Below are positions 1-11,800 of a DNA stretch of 64,000 nt, one piece after another. The stretch is from Anisakis pegreffii (taxonomy: Eukaryota; Nematoda; Chromadorea; Rhabditida; Anisakidae). The notes beneath the pieces were generated by a model that searched no databases, was not told the DNA's origin, and saw only the letters and a list, made by a program, of their open reading frames with translations. The stretch's first letter is position 1. The number at the start of each line of letters is the position of its first letter. Both the position numbers and the translations under genes were made by a program. The DNA is taken from positions 110,616 to 174,615 of the forward strand of contig JAPYMA010003037.1 of assembly GCA_035041965.1 (NCBI GenBank), written 5' to 3'.

Positions 1-974
1 AATATTAAGATGTGTTTGTTTTACTACTGAATTCAGCAAGAATGACAATGTTACCTCTTTATTCAAATTATGGCTCTTCTGCTGTTATTTGTGCGTGAAT
101 GATGTGTGAATGTCTTTAATTCGTTCCTATCGCTCATGTTGACCAAATCCTCGTATTCGTTTCCGAGTGCACATAGTGGCACATATAGCGCATATGGTCT
201 TCGAGCGCTGCAAACCTATCCACGCTCGATAAAAAGCGATCAATTCGAACGTTGTGCAATCAATACATTGCTGTAATTCGTGGTGCAAATTTCGAATTCA
301 GACGTATTTCATTGTTGTAATGTTTGATGAATTGAGACAAACAACGGCGCAGTCAGATTCTGAACAACTTTGAGTAGCCAGTGCCGTATTTCAGTTTTGA
401 TCACAGTTTCACTCCAGCATACACACTGTCGATGGAATCAGTGATATATTTGATAATGGTCTCATTTCGTATGGATAAGCATCATATGCAGCATTACCAT
501 CCTTATCAACAGTGCACTCTTTACGTGTAGCAAATATCGAAAGATAGTGAAAAAACTGCAGCGAGACAGTACTAAACTGAGAATAACGGTGCTAATAGAA
601 TGTGAATGCGATGCGAATGCAATGCAGAAGGTGCCTCAAAAAATATCGTTCTGATTTGTAAAACCTACAAAACCGTTTTCGTTTTAAAACAGTTTGGAAA
701 CCTTAAAAGAACCATTTCGTAATGTGAATCCTGCGGAATTACCCATTGTAAATTGATTGAAAAGTGCATTTGGTGCACTTGGAGCACTGAAACGCAGAGG
801 AAGAAAGTTTTTTTCCGTAGTCTTTCACGATAGTTTCATAGAAGCCTCATGCGGTTCAAAAATCCAGATCAATCCCGTTCCATATCTCCACCGAAGATTG
901 AAAAGTGAACTGTCCAGTGGGGCTTTCGGGAGATCTGAATTATCTGAACAGTTGTCCAGAACTGTATGGTGTTC
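1..974. other. Intergenic, nothing recognised
   Basis: No exon with convincing splice sites, no family motif and no long open frame on either strand. The short open frames here show no protein-like composition. Confidence 0.5.
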
Positions 975-1495
975 GTGATCGTCAATTTGCATCAATCTTC
1001 GAATGCGAATTCAATCAGTTCGATTGGTGGGAACATGACGGCATATGCCACTGCGACGTACACGAAAACCAGATTAATGCTTTACAGAACCACAGAGTAT
1101 TGATGACGCACAGATGACGGGTATAGATGTGGGTGTAGGTGACGCTTGTTGACAGTGCAAACTGGAGCGAAAGAGTTAGCCACGAATTAACACCAAACAT
1201 GCATAAATTTACTCCACAACATCCATTATATGAATTTACAACCAACAAACAGCAGTAACGTAAAACTGACACCAAATGGAATGTAAATCAAGAACGAAAG
1301 ATAACCCACATGTAATAACGAGATAACTGGAATGAAAATGATTTCTAATAATCATAATTATTTTCGAAACAACCACCAACGTAACGAATAAGAAAAAATC
1401 ACTTTGTCTAAACCTAATGATTATCGCTCCATCGTGAATCCTTCCAGTTGACAATGAGTTTTGAAGAGTCACGCATTGCCTGTGTCGCGACCAGT
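975..1495. repeat. Dispersed repeat, copy A
   Basis: About 520 bp that recurs in direct orientation at roughly 7790-8310. The match begins around the shared CAATTCGATTGG and continues through a block about AATAATCATAATTATT and CACTTTGTCTAAAC. Partial copies lie at about 1800-2005 and 8590-8800. The end of the block on the minus strand is an open frame (1236-1472) homologous to the frame in copy B. The four copies bracket the cysteine-rich exon array at 2.3-6.6 kb. Confidence 0.7.
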
Positions 1496-1799
1496 AGAAA
1501 ATTTAAAATCTGAATCCGCAAAAACCAAACAATCTAAGAGTTAAGGTAGTAATGACGTTCAACAATAAAACAACAAAATTGCTTGCTAGGACATCAGCCG
1601 AACGTGTATTTATTCAATTACATCAATGAGAAATGGAATCATGATCAGCAAACACCGATTAGACAAAACTGGCACTAAGTAAATCTTAAATAACGAAGTA
1701 AGCAACGAGGATAAATCAATGTCCTCAAAAACCAAACGAAATCAACAATAGATCATCAACGTCTTCAACCAATAAAGTAGCACAAGGAGGCGGTGTAAC

Positions 1800-2005
1800 T
1801 GCGAAAGATTCACCAGAGACGATTGAGATAAAATTAACCTGAAACAAGCATAATTATCTTCGAAGCCATTGATATGTTCAAACAATAAAAGAGTACAAAT
1901 TTTCAAACAATCTGAATGATTACCAATACAATCAGGAGAGCGTTCATCAGTGGGCGATGAGTTTTGAGGAGTCATACATTGCCTGAAAAATGAACAATTT
2001 CTCAT
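1800..2005 (-). repeat. Dispersed repeat, copy B, with a Cys-containing minus-strand frame
   Basis: Partial copy of the repeat also seen near 1310-1490, 8120-8310 and 8590-8800. On the minus strand it follows a good acceptor (ATTTTTCAG) and reads QCMTPQNSSPTDERSPDC with three further cysteines before a possible donor (AG|GTTAAT). It could be a 3' exon of the neighbouring cysteine-rich gene, but its phase does not fit the phase-1 ladder, so I do not join it. Confidence 0.45.
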
Positions 2006-2278
2006 ACGTCTTTTGCATAGCTCTTCATGAAAAGACTATTCTGATTTGACCACGATGCAGAGAATAGAGATTTTTTAGCCAAACTCGGAAGAAAAAAAGC
2101 GAATAGAATGAAATGTCTCATCAGGATAGTCTGACCGGTTTGAGAAAACTATGTAACGGCTGGCGAGAACCTAGATGCTTCGGTGAAAATGATGATAGAA
2201 TTGAGGGGAACACAAGTAAATGTAGGCGTTTCGAAAGCCCAAGCATTTGATAGAACTAGTTTCATTATGCAAACTTAC

Positions 2279-5200
2279 CACTTTTGCCAGCCTCACACTG
2301 ATCACGTAAATGAACACAACGTTCTACAAGTTCCGGACAATTCCTCATCATGCGACCGCAACCACTTCGGTTCATCTCGATACATTTCATAAGCTGACTA
2401 TCGCAGGCTCAAAATAAACGCCTTATGAATTATAACATTTCATCCCTGAGCATAAAAGCTTATTTGATTCGTCAGTAATCACAGTAAGTGATGGTGCTTC
2501 CAGACAACAATCGTGAGCAAATGACTTCCTACTGTATTTGCGCTTCTCATTAATGATTTAGTTTAGGATGAATGCATCTTATTAGTCAAATAGGCCGCAA
2601 CAGACCATCAGGATTTCTGAGGATGTTGGCATCACGCTTGAGCTCGAATGCGCTCCAGCTTGACTCCACCTCCGACTTAATAGGTTCTGCAACTGAAGCG
2701 TTAACCGATCACGTAAATCAACATTTCGTTGCTCGACATTTCAATATCAATCGTTGTGTTTGCTGTGAATGAACGATTTGAGTCGGTTCCAATGCGAACA
2801 TTGAGTTGATCGTCAGTAAGCTGTGTGAAATTAGTCAAGTAGATCATAACATACCTGCAAGAATTTCAGCGCTATTGGTGCTACGCTCCACCTCGAATGC
2901 GCTTGAGCTTGACTCCACTTGCGACTGAGTTCCATCTGCAATTGAAATGCGAATCATCATTTACACGTTGATATAGTTCGATGACAATGATTCTTTTGGC
3001 TACAAATGATTCTATGACTAGTCAGTTTCAACGCGGAGGCTGAGTAAAATGTCATTGAGCTATTTGAGTGTATAGCAACTCATTTTTGATTAGAAGAGGA
3101 GAAGCTAACAAACTGAATTTCTGCGCAATGTACTCTTTCGATTCCTAATCAACGTTTCAGTGTTTTCGAGTGCACAGAATGAAATGTGCGATTAGGATAT
3201 TGTTTCAGGGAGCGGATTTATCATATCGTGTGTGGCGGAAACCATCTCTCTATTCAAATTGCTGATCGAATAGGGTAAAAGTTAATGCACGCGTCCCGAG
3301 ACCTCAAGCTCTCGACAGAGCAATCGGAATAATGGAAGCTTACTACTTTCAGCAGATTCGCAATGGTCATATGAATGATAACACTGCCACATAGTTTGCA
3401 GGCAAGTCGTCGCGCAGTGACCGCAACATTTCAAGGTGTTATCAAGACATGTCCTTAGACGACTACTGCATCCTCAAAATAAACGCCTTTTAAATCAAAA
3501 TGCTTCATCCCTGGGCATCAAGCTCTGTTTTATTCGTCAACAGTCGTAGAAAGTAGTGACGCTTCAAGGCAGCAACCGCGAGCAAATGACTTCCTACTAT
3601 ATTTGTGCTTCCCATGAATGATTTAGTTGAAGAGGAATGCCTCCCAGTAGTCAAACAGGACGTAGCATACCCGCAGTACTTTCAGAGCTGTTGGCACTAA
3701 GCTCCACCTCGAATGCACTCGAGCTTGACTCCACCTCCGACTGAGTAATTTCCGCATCTGAAGTGTTGAATCATCATGTAAATCAACAAATCGTTACTCA
3801 TTTCAAAACCAATCGCTGTATTTGCTATGAATGAACGATGAGTCGCTTTCAACACGAAGAGTGAACTGGTCATCGGTAAGCTGTGTGAAATCAGTCAAAT
3901 AGACCATAACAGACCCGCAGGCTTTTCAGAGCTGTTGGCATTACGGTTCACCTCGGATGCGCTCGAGATTGCTTCCACCTGCGACTTCGTTGTTTCTGTA
4001 ACTGGAGAGCTTAATCATCGTTCACGTGAGAATTCCGTTGCATATTCCGATGGCAATGATTCTTTTTGCTATGTATGAATAATTTGAGTCAGTTTCAACG
4101 CGAAGGCTGAGCAAATTATCACAGACCTATCTGAGTGTATAGCCATTCATTTTTGAGTGGAGGAAGGGAAGCTAACAAACTTAATTTTTACGCAATGTAC
4201 TCTTTCGATTCCTAACCAACGGTTTTGGTGTCTTCGAGTGTATAGAATGAAATGTGCGATTACAATATTGTGACCGATTTCAGGAAACAAACGGATTCAT
4301 CATGTCATGTGTGGTGGAAACCACCTCTCTATTTAAATTGCTGATCGAATTTGGTGGAAATAAGTTAATGTACGTGTCCCGAGAGCTCAGAATTACGATA
4401 GAGCAATCATTATAACGGAAACTTACCAATTTCAGCAGATTCGCAAAGGTCACGTGAATGATAACAGTGCCATATATTTAGCAGGCAAGGCTTCATCAAG
4501 TGACCGCAACTGCTCCAGGTTTCCTCAAGACATGCTCCTAGCTGACTATGACATCCTCAAAATAAACACTTTTTAAATCAAAAAGTTTCATCTTTGAGCA
4601 CCAAACCCTAGTTTATTCGTCAATAAGCATAGAAATTAGTGGTTCTTCGAGACAGAAAATGACTTCCTACTATACCTATGCTTCCCATTGATGATTTCCA
4701 CTAACGGAAATCTATCCTAACAGCCAAATATAACTTAACAGACCTGAAGCGTTTCCGGGGTTGATGGCATTACGATCGACCTCTGATGCGCTCCAACTTG
4801 TCTCCACCTTCGACTGAGCCCTTCCTGCAACTCTACTATCAGTTCATCGTGTAATTCAATATTCCGTTCTAAACATTCATATCAATCATTCTGTCAGTTT
4901 TGTTTGAATAATATGACTCGCTTTCACCACGAAGGCTGAATACATTCTCGATGAGCCGTGTGAGCGTATAGTCATCCACGATTAAAATAATAAATTGCAG
5001 TTCTGCGCAATAGTTTGTTCCGGTTTCTGAACCAACATTTTGATGCTTTCGAGTGTATACAATAAAGTGTCCGCTCAGGATATTCAGAGCACTTTCAAGG
5101 AACAGATTCATTTTGCCATTTGTGGCGAGAAGCTCTGCTTTATTTGAATTGCTGATCAAATTGGTGGAAAAGCAGATAGATAGACATACGTGGAGATAAG

Positions 5201-6613
5201 AATCATATTACAGAGCAATAAGCAAGCTTACCCATTTCAGCAGCTTCACAGATATCACGTGAAAGATAACAGCGCCTTACAGTAAGCAAGCAAAGCTTCA
5301 TGAAGTGACCACAACTGTTTCTGTTGTCCTCAAGGCATGTCTTCAGCTGACTATCGCATTCTCAAAGTAAACGCCTATTGAATGAAAACATTTCATCAAC
5401 GAGCATCGAACTGTATTCGATTCGTCAACAATCACAGAAAGTAGTGATGCTTTATAACCGCAACCACAGGGAAATGAATTCCTATGGCGTCTGTGTTTCC
5501 CATTAAGGAGTTACTTCAAGGGATGTAACAGACCTGCAGAAGTTCCAAATCTGCTCGCAGTACGCTCGACCTCGTATGCTCGTAGGCTTGCTTTCGCCAT
5601 CGATCGAGCAACTTCTGTAACTCTAGCTTTCATTGCCTCTTTTGTTTGATATCCCTCTCTAATAATAATCTCATCGTCTTCAAACGAAACTGTCGTTGTT
5701 TCGTTCTTGTTCAATTCGCACGTCTTAATTAAACCCGAATTATAAGTTATGGTCGTGATTTCCGCGACACTTACGAAAAGCTGATGGATTTCAAGAAATA
5801 AATTTATCGTATCGCGTGTGATGATAACGTTAATCTTTGATTGAAAATGCTGACTGAATTGGGGGAAATGAGTAAATTTACGTGTCTCATGAGCACAAGC
5901 TATCATAGAGCAAACATCATCATAAAAATTTACCGAATCCATCAGCTCTACACAGATCATGACTATGGCGGCAGTCTTGTGAAGGTATCAAGCAAGGCAT
6001 CGCCAAGATACGGCAAGATACCCATGCGACTTCAAGACACCGCTTTAAATCTCTGTTACATTCTGAAAATAAGCGCCCTTTAAATCAAACTCCAGTGTTT
6101 CCGCTTACAGTGAACTGTTTCAAGAGGTGAGCATAACGATCCGATGGAGCAATGATCATTATGCAAACATACCAATACACTGGCCGTATGAATGCTGACA
6201 ACGCAATAGAGATGGACAAGACGGCTCGGTGATGCTGCAATCGCTCCGTGCCGCAGCGGTACACAGCTGCCGATCACGACCGCAGTCTTAAATTAAACGT
6301 CTCCTCAATGAAATTAACCCGTCGTTGAACATCTAATACTACTTACTCCGCAAACAGTGAGAGAAAATAGGGGCTCTTTATAACAGCATGGACCATACGA
6401 AGCGTTTAGGCAACCAGTTACAACATACCAAATTATCGTTTATTTCATCTACACTGTTAGTTTTATGTTACACGATGATAACTTCCAAAATAGTGATTCA
6501 AAGGTGTATAAAAACTAGATGAAACAAATAACTCCCTACGGCTCACCTGTCGAAACGGCTGCAGTCAAATGAATTGTCAGGAACGTAACAAGCAAACCAG
6601 TCTTCATACTCAT
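2279..6613 (-). CDS. Secreted cysteine-rich protein built from tandemly duplicated exons (3' end not found)
   Basis: No known family recognised. Proposed exons: 6547-6613, 6173-6286, 5934-6062, 5534-5614, 5232-5360, 4744-4824, 4427-4555, 3915-3995, 3671-3757, 3344-3472, 2855-2935, 2606-2686, 2279-2407. Exon 1 encodes 22 residues typical of a signal peptide (MSMKTGLLVTFLTIHL, then TAAVST) and ends in GTGAGC at phase 1. Every later exon begins and ends in phase 1. Six exons (five of exactly 129 nt) carry the pattern C-x6-C-x7-C-x6-C-x6-C-x6-C with a conserved ending such as YHSRDLCESAE; the first copy has x5 in one gap. Six exons of 81-87 nt encode Ser/Glu-rich linkers around SEVESSSSAFEVERSANSSE. 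Donors are GTAAGY, GTATGY or GTCTGT. Most six-Cys exons use a weak TTTTGAG acceptor, a reservation. About 439 residues are accounted for; the terminal exon was not identified. A partly decayed array is the alternative. Confidence 0.6.
2390..6075. repeat. Tandem array of about 0.7-1.1 kb units
   Basis: The same landmark, CTCAAAATAAACGCC or a close variant, recurs at about 2408, 3473, 4556, 5361 and 6063. The sequence between landmarks is also alignable, including intron sequence such as TTGCTGATCGAAT and GTACTCTTTCGATTCCTAA. Two units contain two linker exons and two contain one, so unit length differs. Preservation of intron sequence suggests fairly recent duplication. Confidence 0.85.
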
Positions 6614-7789
6614 CGGCGTGGATGTAGCAGTGTGCAGTGAACATGTTCATCAAGGAGCTGACGAATTTGTATTACTTTTTGCAGCACATAACAGTAAGCG
6701 TTTCACGATGCACTCTTGCCTATCAGTTGAGAATGAAGCCAGTTGACTGGTATTACTAAATCAACTTCGCTTCATAAACAGAATGACATCATCGATGACA
6801 CAAAATCGAACAAATGCAGTTGAATTTCATGCAATGATGGAAATAAACGTTTTAAAGACAATCGACAGCCCGCATTCAAAATATTTGTGCTGAAAATTTT
6901 CAACAGCAGTGAATTGATAGCAGGAATGATATTTCTACTGGACAACATTCAGGATTGCCCGCCAGAGAATTTGCATCGCTTTTTTTCAGCAAGCAACACT
7001 AACTGGACTGTCCTATAAGTACCCATCAGGAAAGTATCACTGTGTGCCCATCTAGGTAGCATTCTGGATTCAACATGAAGAGATCAGTTTCTCGGAATCC
7101 ACATTGTTGTTCCTCAAACTAATGTTTATAGAGAGGGAAGCCAGATCAAATAAACTTGCCTGTGATCAAAGATGGCGGATGCCGATATCTACGTGATAGT
7201 GCATGTATAACTGCTGTGGAAAGAAATGAAAACTGTGTTGAAGAATATTCCTTCATGCTTTTTGAAATGGAGCAAGTTTCCGGTTTCTGAAGCACATTGG
7301 GTTTTGAATTTTCGCAAGTCATCGCACTCTCGATGCTTACTTCTAGGAGAGTTTTTTGAGTGTTCGTGAGAAATCTTTATCCAGTGGCAGTGGCTCGAAA
7401 ATTTGGATTACATCGAGTTTTGATAGGCATATGTTTCTTATTTGAGCCACCGCACACTGCTCTTCGTTGCGATATGGTTTGCGGAAGATTCACCTGAACG
7501 TTTTCTAGAGCAGTTCAGATTTCCGTTCGACAATGCAGAAAGAAGACAGAACGAAAGTAATCGATGGCCCTAATTTGCTACCGAGACATTCGCATCCCTA
7601 GAAACCAATCAACTCTTCTGCGTGAATTAGAATTGCACTCAAAGGAGAGTTACTCATTACTGTCCATTATTTGATAATTTTTGAGGAGATTGACTAGATG
7701 GACGACTACTGAACTGAATCTGATGATTCTGATGCATTCTTCATACTGACTATGAGATATTAATTGTGTGTTGTGCAAATCTTCATTTT
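6614..7789. other. Intergenic, upstream of the cysteine-rich gene
   Basis: Holds the presumed 5' flank of the minus-strand cysteine-rich gene. I see no further exon, RNA gene or clear repeat. Confidence 0.45.
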
Positions 7790-8310
7790 GCAGCAGCATT
7801 TGAATGCGATTTCGATCAATTCGATTGGCAGGAACGTGACGACACACGCCACTGCTGAATATGCAAACAGCAGATTAATCCTTTGCAGAATAACATTGTT
7901 AAGGGTTTAGATGATGTTTGTTCATAGTACAAAGCAAAGCAAAAGAGCCAACCAGCTATGAATCGACATTAAACATGCCTTAATTTACTCGACAGCATAC
8001 AATACATTTAGAATTTAGAATCAACAGACATCAATGAAACGATTTCGAATTGAATGATTTTTCAAATGACAAGACATAAAACGTAAACGACGAACGAAAC
8101 AAGTCTCACAAGTGACCACGAAACGTTTTTTAGAGATGTCTGGAATGAAAATGATTCTTAATAATCATAATTATTGCCGAAACCATCAAATTATCAAATA
8201 AAAAATATCACTTTGTCTAAACGTAATGGTTATCGCTCCATCATCAACACTTCCATATGACAATCACTAATCAGTAAAATGCTTCCAGAGATCATGCATC
8301 GCCTGAAAAT
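7790..8310. repeat. Dispersed repeat, copy C
   Basis: Direct repeat of 975-1495, 6.8 kb away. The minus-strand frame present in copies A and B is interrupted by stops here. Confidence 0.7.
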
Positions 8311-8376
8311 GATAACAAGCTTTACTGTAAATTAACAGCTTCTCTACTCGTGAATAGTGATGTCTCTATTCCAGTT

Positions 8377-8500
8377 AAACTGTTCCATTCCTGTTCTGTT
8401 CCATGGAATAGAATAGAACAGTTCGTAAACGAAGAAGGAACAGTTTGGAACAGAATAGAGCCGCATTTGAGCCCCCCAAAAAAACAGAATGGAACAGTTT
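8377..8500. repeat. MITE-like element rich in GGAACAG
   Basis: About 124 bp bounded by inverted repeats: AAACTGTTCCATTC at the left, and on the opposite strand AAACTGTTCCATTC at the right end. A nested palindrome around TTCCATGGAA lies inside. A related block occurs at about 43226-43372. Looks like a small non-autonomous DNA element inserted between repeat copies C and D. Confidence 0.6.
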
Positions 8501-8589
8501 TCAAAAACGTGGTATAGAGACATCATTACCCGTGAACAATTCATCCGGCTCTGTTCAGACATAAAACTGAAACCAAATGAAACGTCGAT

Positions 8590-8800
8590 GAAGAACGAAA
8601 GAAAACTCACATGTAACAACGAGATGACTACAATAAAAATGATTTCTAATAATCATAACTATTTTCGAAACCACCAAGGTAACGATTAAAAAAAATCACT
8701 TTGTCTAAACCTAATGATTATCGTTCCATTGTGAATCGTTCCAGTTGACAATCACTGATTGGTAATGTGATCCGAAGGCTCATGCTATGCCTGAAAATGA
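8590..8800. repeat. Dispersed repeat, copy D
   Basis: Shares the AATAATCATAA and CACTTTGTCTAAACCTAATG blocks with copies A-C. Shorter and lacking the first half of the 520-bp unit. Confidence 0.65.
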
Positions 8801-11800
8801 CGACAGGCTTTTTTTTTTACAAATCAACAGCTTCTCCATTGGTGAACAATTTATCCTGCTCTGTTCAGGACGCCAAATATGGTGACAATAGTCAAATTTA
8901 GACATAAGAATAGGCTACTGCGGTTGATAATCACACCACAAGAGTTAGTTATTTGACAATCAATAGCCATCACGCGAACAGTAACGAGCGATGAATTTCT
9001 GCAACCGAAATCATTCAATTTTTCCAAATAAATTCATTTGTTGCTCGTTAATATTTTGCAGCCGCGTGTACATGCCAAATAAGGCCCTGATGGCTTTTAC
9101 TAGCCGTGTGTAATCGCTCGGTTCCATTCTTAGATTCAAGATCATTTCATGATCCTCGCTGAAAATTCATCAGACGGATTTTGCATGACAGGATTTTGCA
9201 ATTCATATGACGATATAGTTGTTTTTAAACTATTTTCAGTGAAATTCAAAATAGTTTCTTGTTATTTTGAATATAGCTCTTTTCCTACAAATTCAACGCA
9301 ATCTCTTGTCGATCTTCAATGCAAAATTAAGTGTTCGTTTTCCGTTGATTTTTTTTTCAGAGAGCTGAAACAATTACAGCGGACCAGAATACAGTTAAGG
9401 GCAAGCATTCTCATACAGCTTATCATGATTTGAAGCTGGAAATCTTTATTTGGCATTCGAAAGCAGTAAAGTATCAGTTCAATTTTAGTCTTGCAATCGT
9501 GAAACGTGCACTCATTGCCCCATTTTCGGCGTGATAACTTCGCAGGAAATCGCTTGAGTTGGAAGTTTTCACAGTCACGATGTATGATGGCGCTTCATTT
9601 GATTTACTAACCCATGCGATCCTGTGGAGCTGAAGGACTGTCCATTTTGTTTGTATTCAAAAGTGTTGATTCGTTTGTGCAATTTTTGTATCGTTGACGT
9701 GCATTGTAAGATTTGTACAGTTGCTGTACTAAAGAATAAGAAGTTTCGAGTGAGAAGCGAAGAAGTCTCAAAATTGGATGCGTAAAGGCATGGAAAAAAT
9801 TGAGAATCATCTTGAAATGATCGGAGCCAGTGTAATTTTTCAAGATCAGCGAGGATCACCGAAAACAAGATGCTTTCGTTCAGAGTTGTCAAATGATGAA
9901 TCAAACGATGGAGAACGGGTAGGATTTAGTGAAGATTTGGTTCAGCACGTATGATTAATTCATGATGAGAAACGTGTATTTCGACGGAGCACGGAACCTG
10001 ATTGCAGCTTCCATAATGCCTTAAATAAACTCGAGAATTGTTTGACTGATGACGCGATGAACACTCATTGACGGCTTTGAATCCTCTTTGACCAAGTCAC
10101 TGCTTCGAATAATCCACTAAGTACTGGTTGTTCAGATGAAGACATTCAAATCAGCTTATTCGAGATTTCTTTTTTTGGATCTGATTTTCAGCAGGAACCC
10201 GAATACGATGGTTTGACATTATTTTATTCATTCAGATTCACGACATCGTTATTGCGATACCTGAAGTGGAAAAAAACAGAATTTTGTTTATAAACTGTAA
10301 CAAATAGCAGTTCATTGTTTTGATTGGGACAAAACTCACTGAAAGTGTCCATTGAATGGTGTTAATGGATTGAAAGAATGCTTTCGAAGGTGAAAGGAAA
10401 TATGGCGAGACGAAATGGCGAGACGACAACGAATTGGACTATGATTTGATAGGGGTAATAAATTAAGTGATGTGATTAAACGGTATTAATATCGGTTTCG
10501 TTAATTAATAAGTGAACTGCGATCAGCGAACAACAATAGAAATTGTTTTGAACATGATTGTTTGCAGTGTGTACGTGCGATGTTGATCATATCTGTTTTG
10601 AACGAAAGATGGCTGTTTGTTTTATCACGTTCGTTCGATTGAGAATGACTGAAAGAATAACATACGTATACATGATTTTCCCGGGGTCCTAGTCGGGCTT
10701 GAAAATTTCATTCAAACCGAAAAACTTTCCAAAACGTGAAAACTTTTTGAATTGACTCATTATAATACAGCCACATTCGTCATGTGAATGATTCGATCAG
10801 TAATCCGCAATCAACACCTAATTTTTGAACGATAAACAAGGATGGTCCTGTATAAATTTTTGAAAATGGTGGAAATTCATTTGTTCGTAGGAAGCTTCCA
10901 ATAGGGTAAATGGAAGGCTCTCTTATTATTTCAACCGGTCATATGATGAATGTAATGAGCCATTTAATGGCGCCGTAAACAGATCCTTCAAAATAATTCT
11001 CCTTTTCGAGAAGATTTTGATGGAAATGAATTTCGAAGCGGAACGACAACTTGTTGAACATCCTCATTTGTGCTCTCTCAATCTAAGCGTTCCATCGCGA
11101 TCAATTGCGAGCTTCACAGCAAACAAATAATGCGCATAATAACGGGAACAAATGAATTTATTCGAATTTTTAATTCAACATTATCAAAAGAAATCTTTTG
11201 GCTATGTAAGAAATTGTTGAAAGAAATGCGAATGGAAAATCTGAACATCATGATTATATCAGTTAAATCAAAAATGGACACCATCGACATTAAGTAGACC
11301 CGTCCCGCTTGTTTCTCGACTGGAACCTGAAATGATAGTTTTTTTTGCTTGAAATTGTCATTTGAAAAAGTCAACAACGCAACCGAAAACGTTGAAACAT
11401 CCGCCTTCATCTGTCACTTCATTGGATAATCAAATACAGGCGTTGCAACCCAAACAATGCATAATGCTTTGATAGTGGATTGATGTTAAGGTGATGATTC
11501 ATTTATAAGGCATGAACCGAACCAGTTGCTCGGTTAGTTGCTCTCGGTTGCATTCCTATTCTTTTGACGGATGGACTCTCATCCAGTTTTTTTTTTCGGC
11601 TCTCCAAGTTCATAATAGTGCACGTTTTTATGGGAATATTTGTGAGTGATGAGAGTGAAAAGTGAGATGATAAATGTCTACAAATGCACATAAAAACACT
11701 CAATTATGACTGACCACTGTCGAATTTGATTAAGAGAGAACAGTCGATCGCAGACTGACATCGTAATGATTTGTGAAAACGTCAATCATCACCCGTCATA

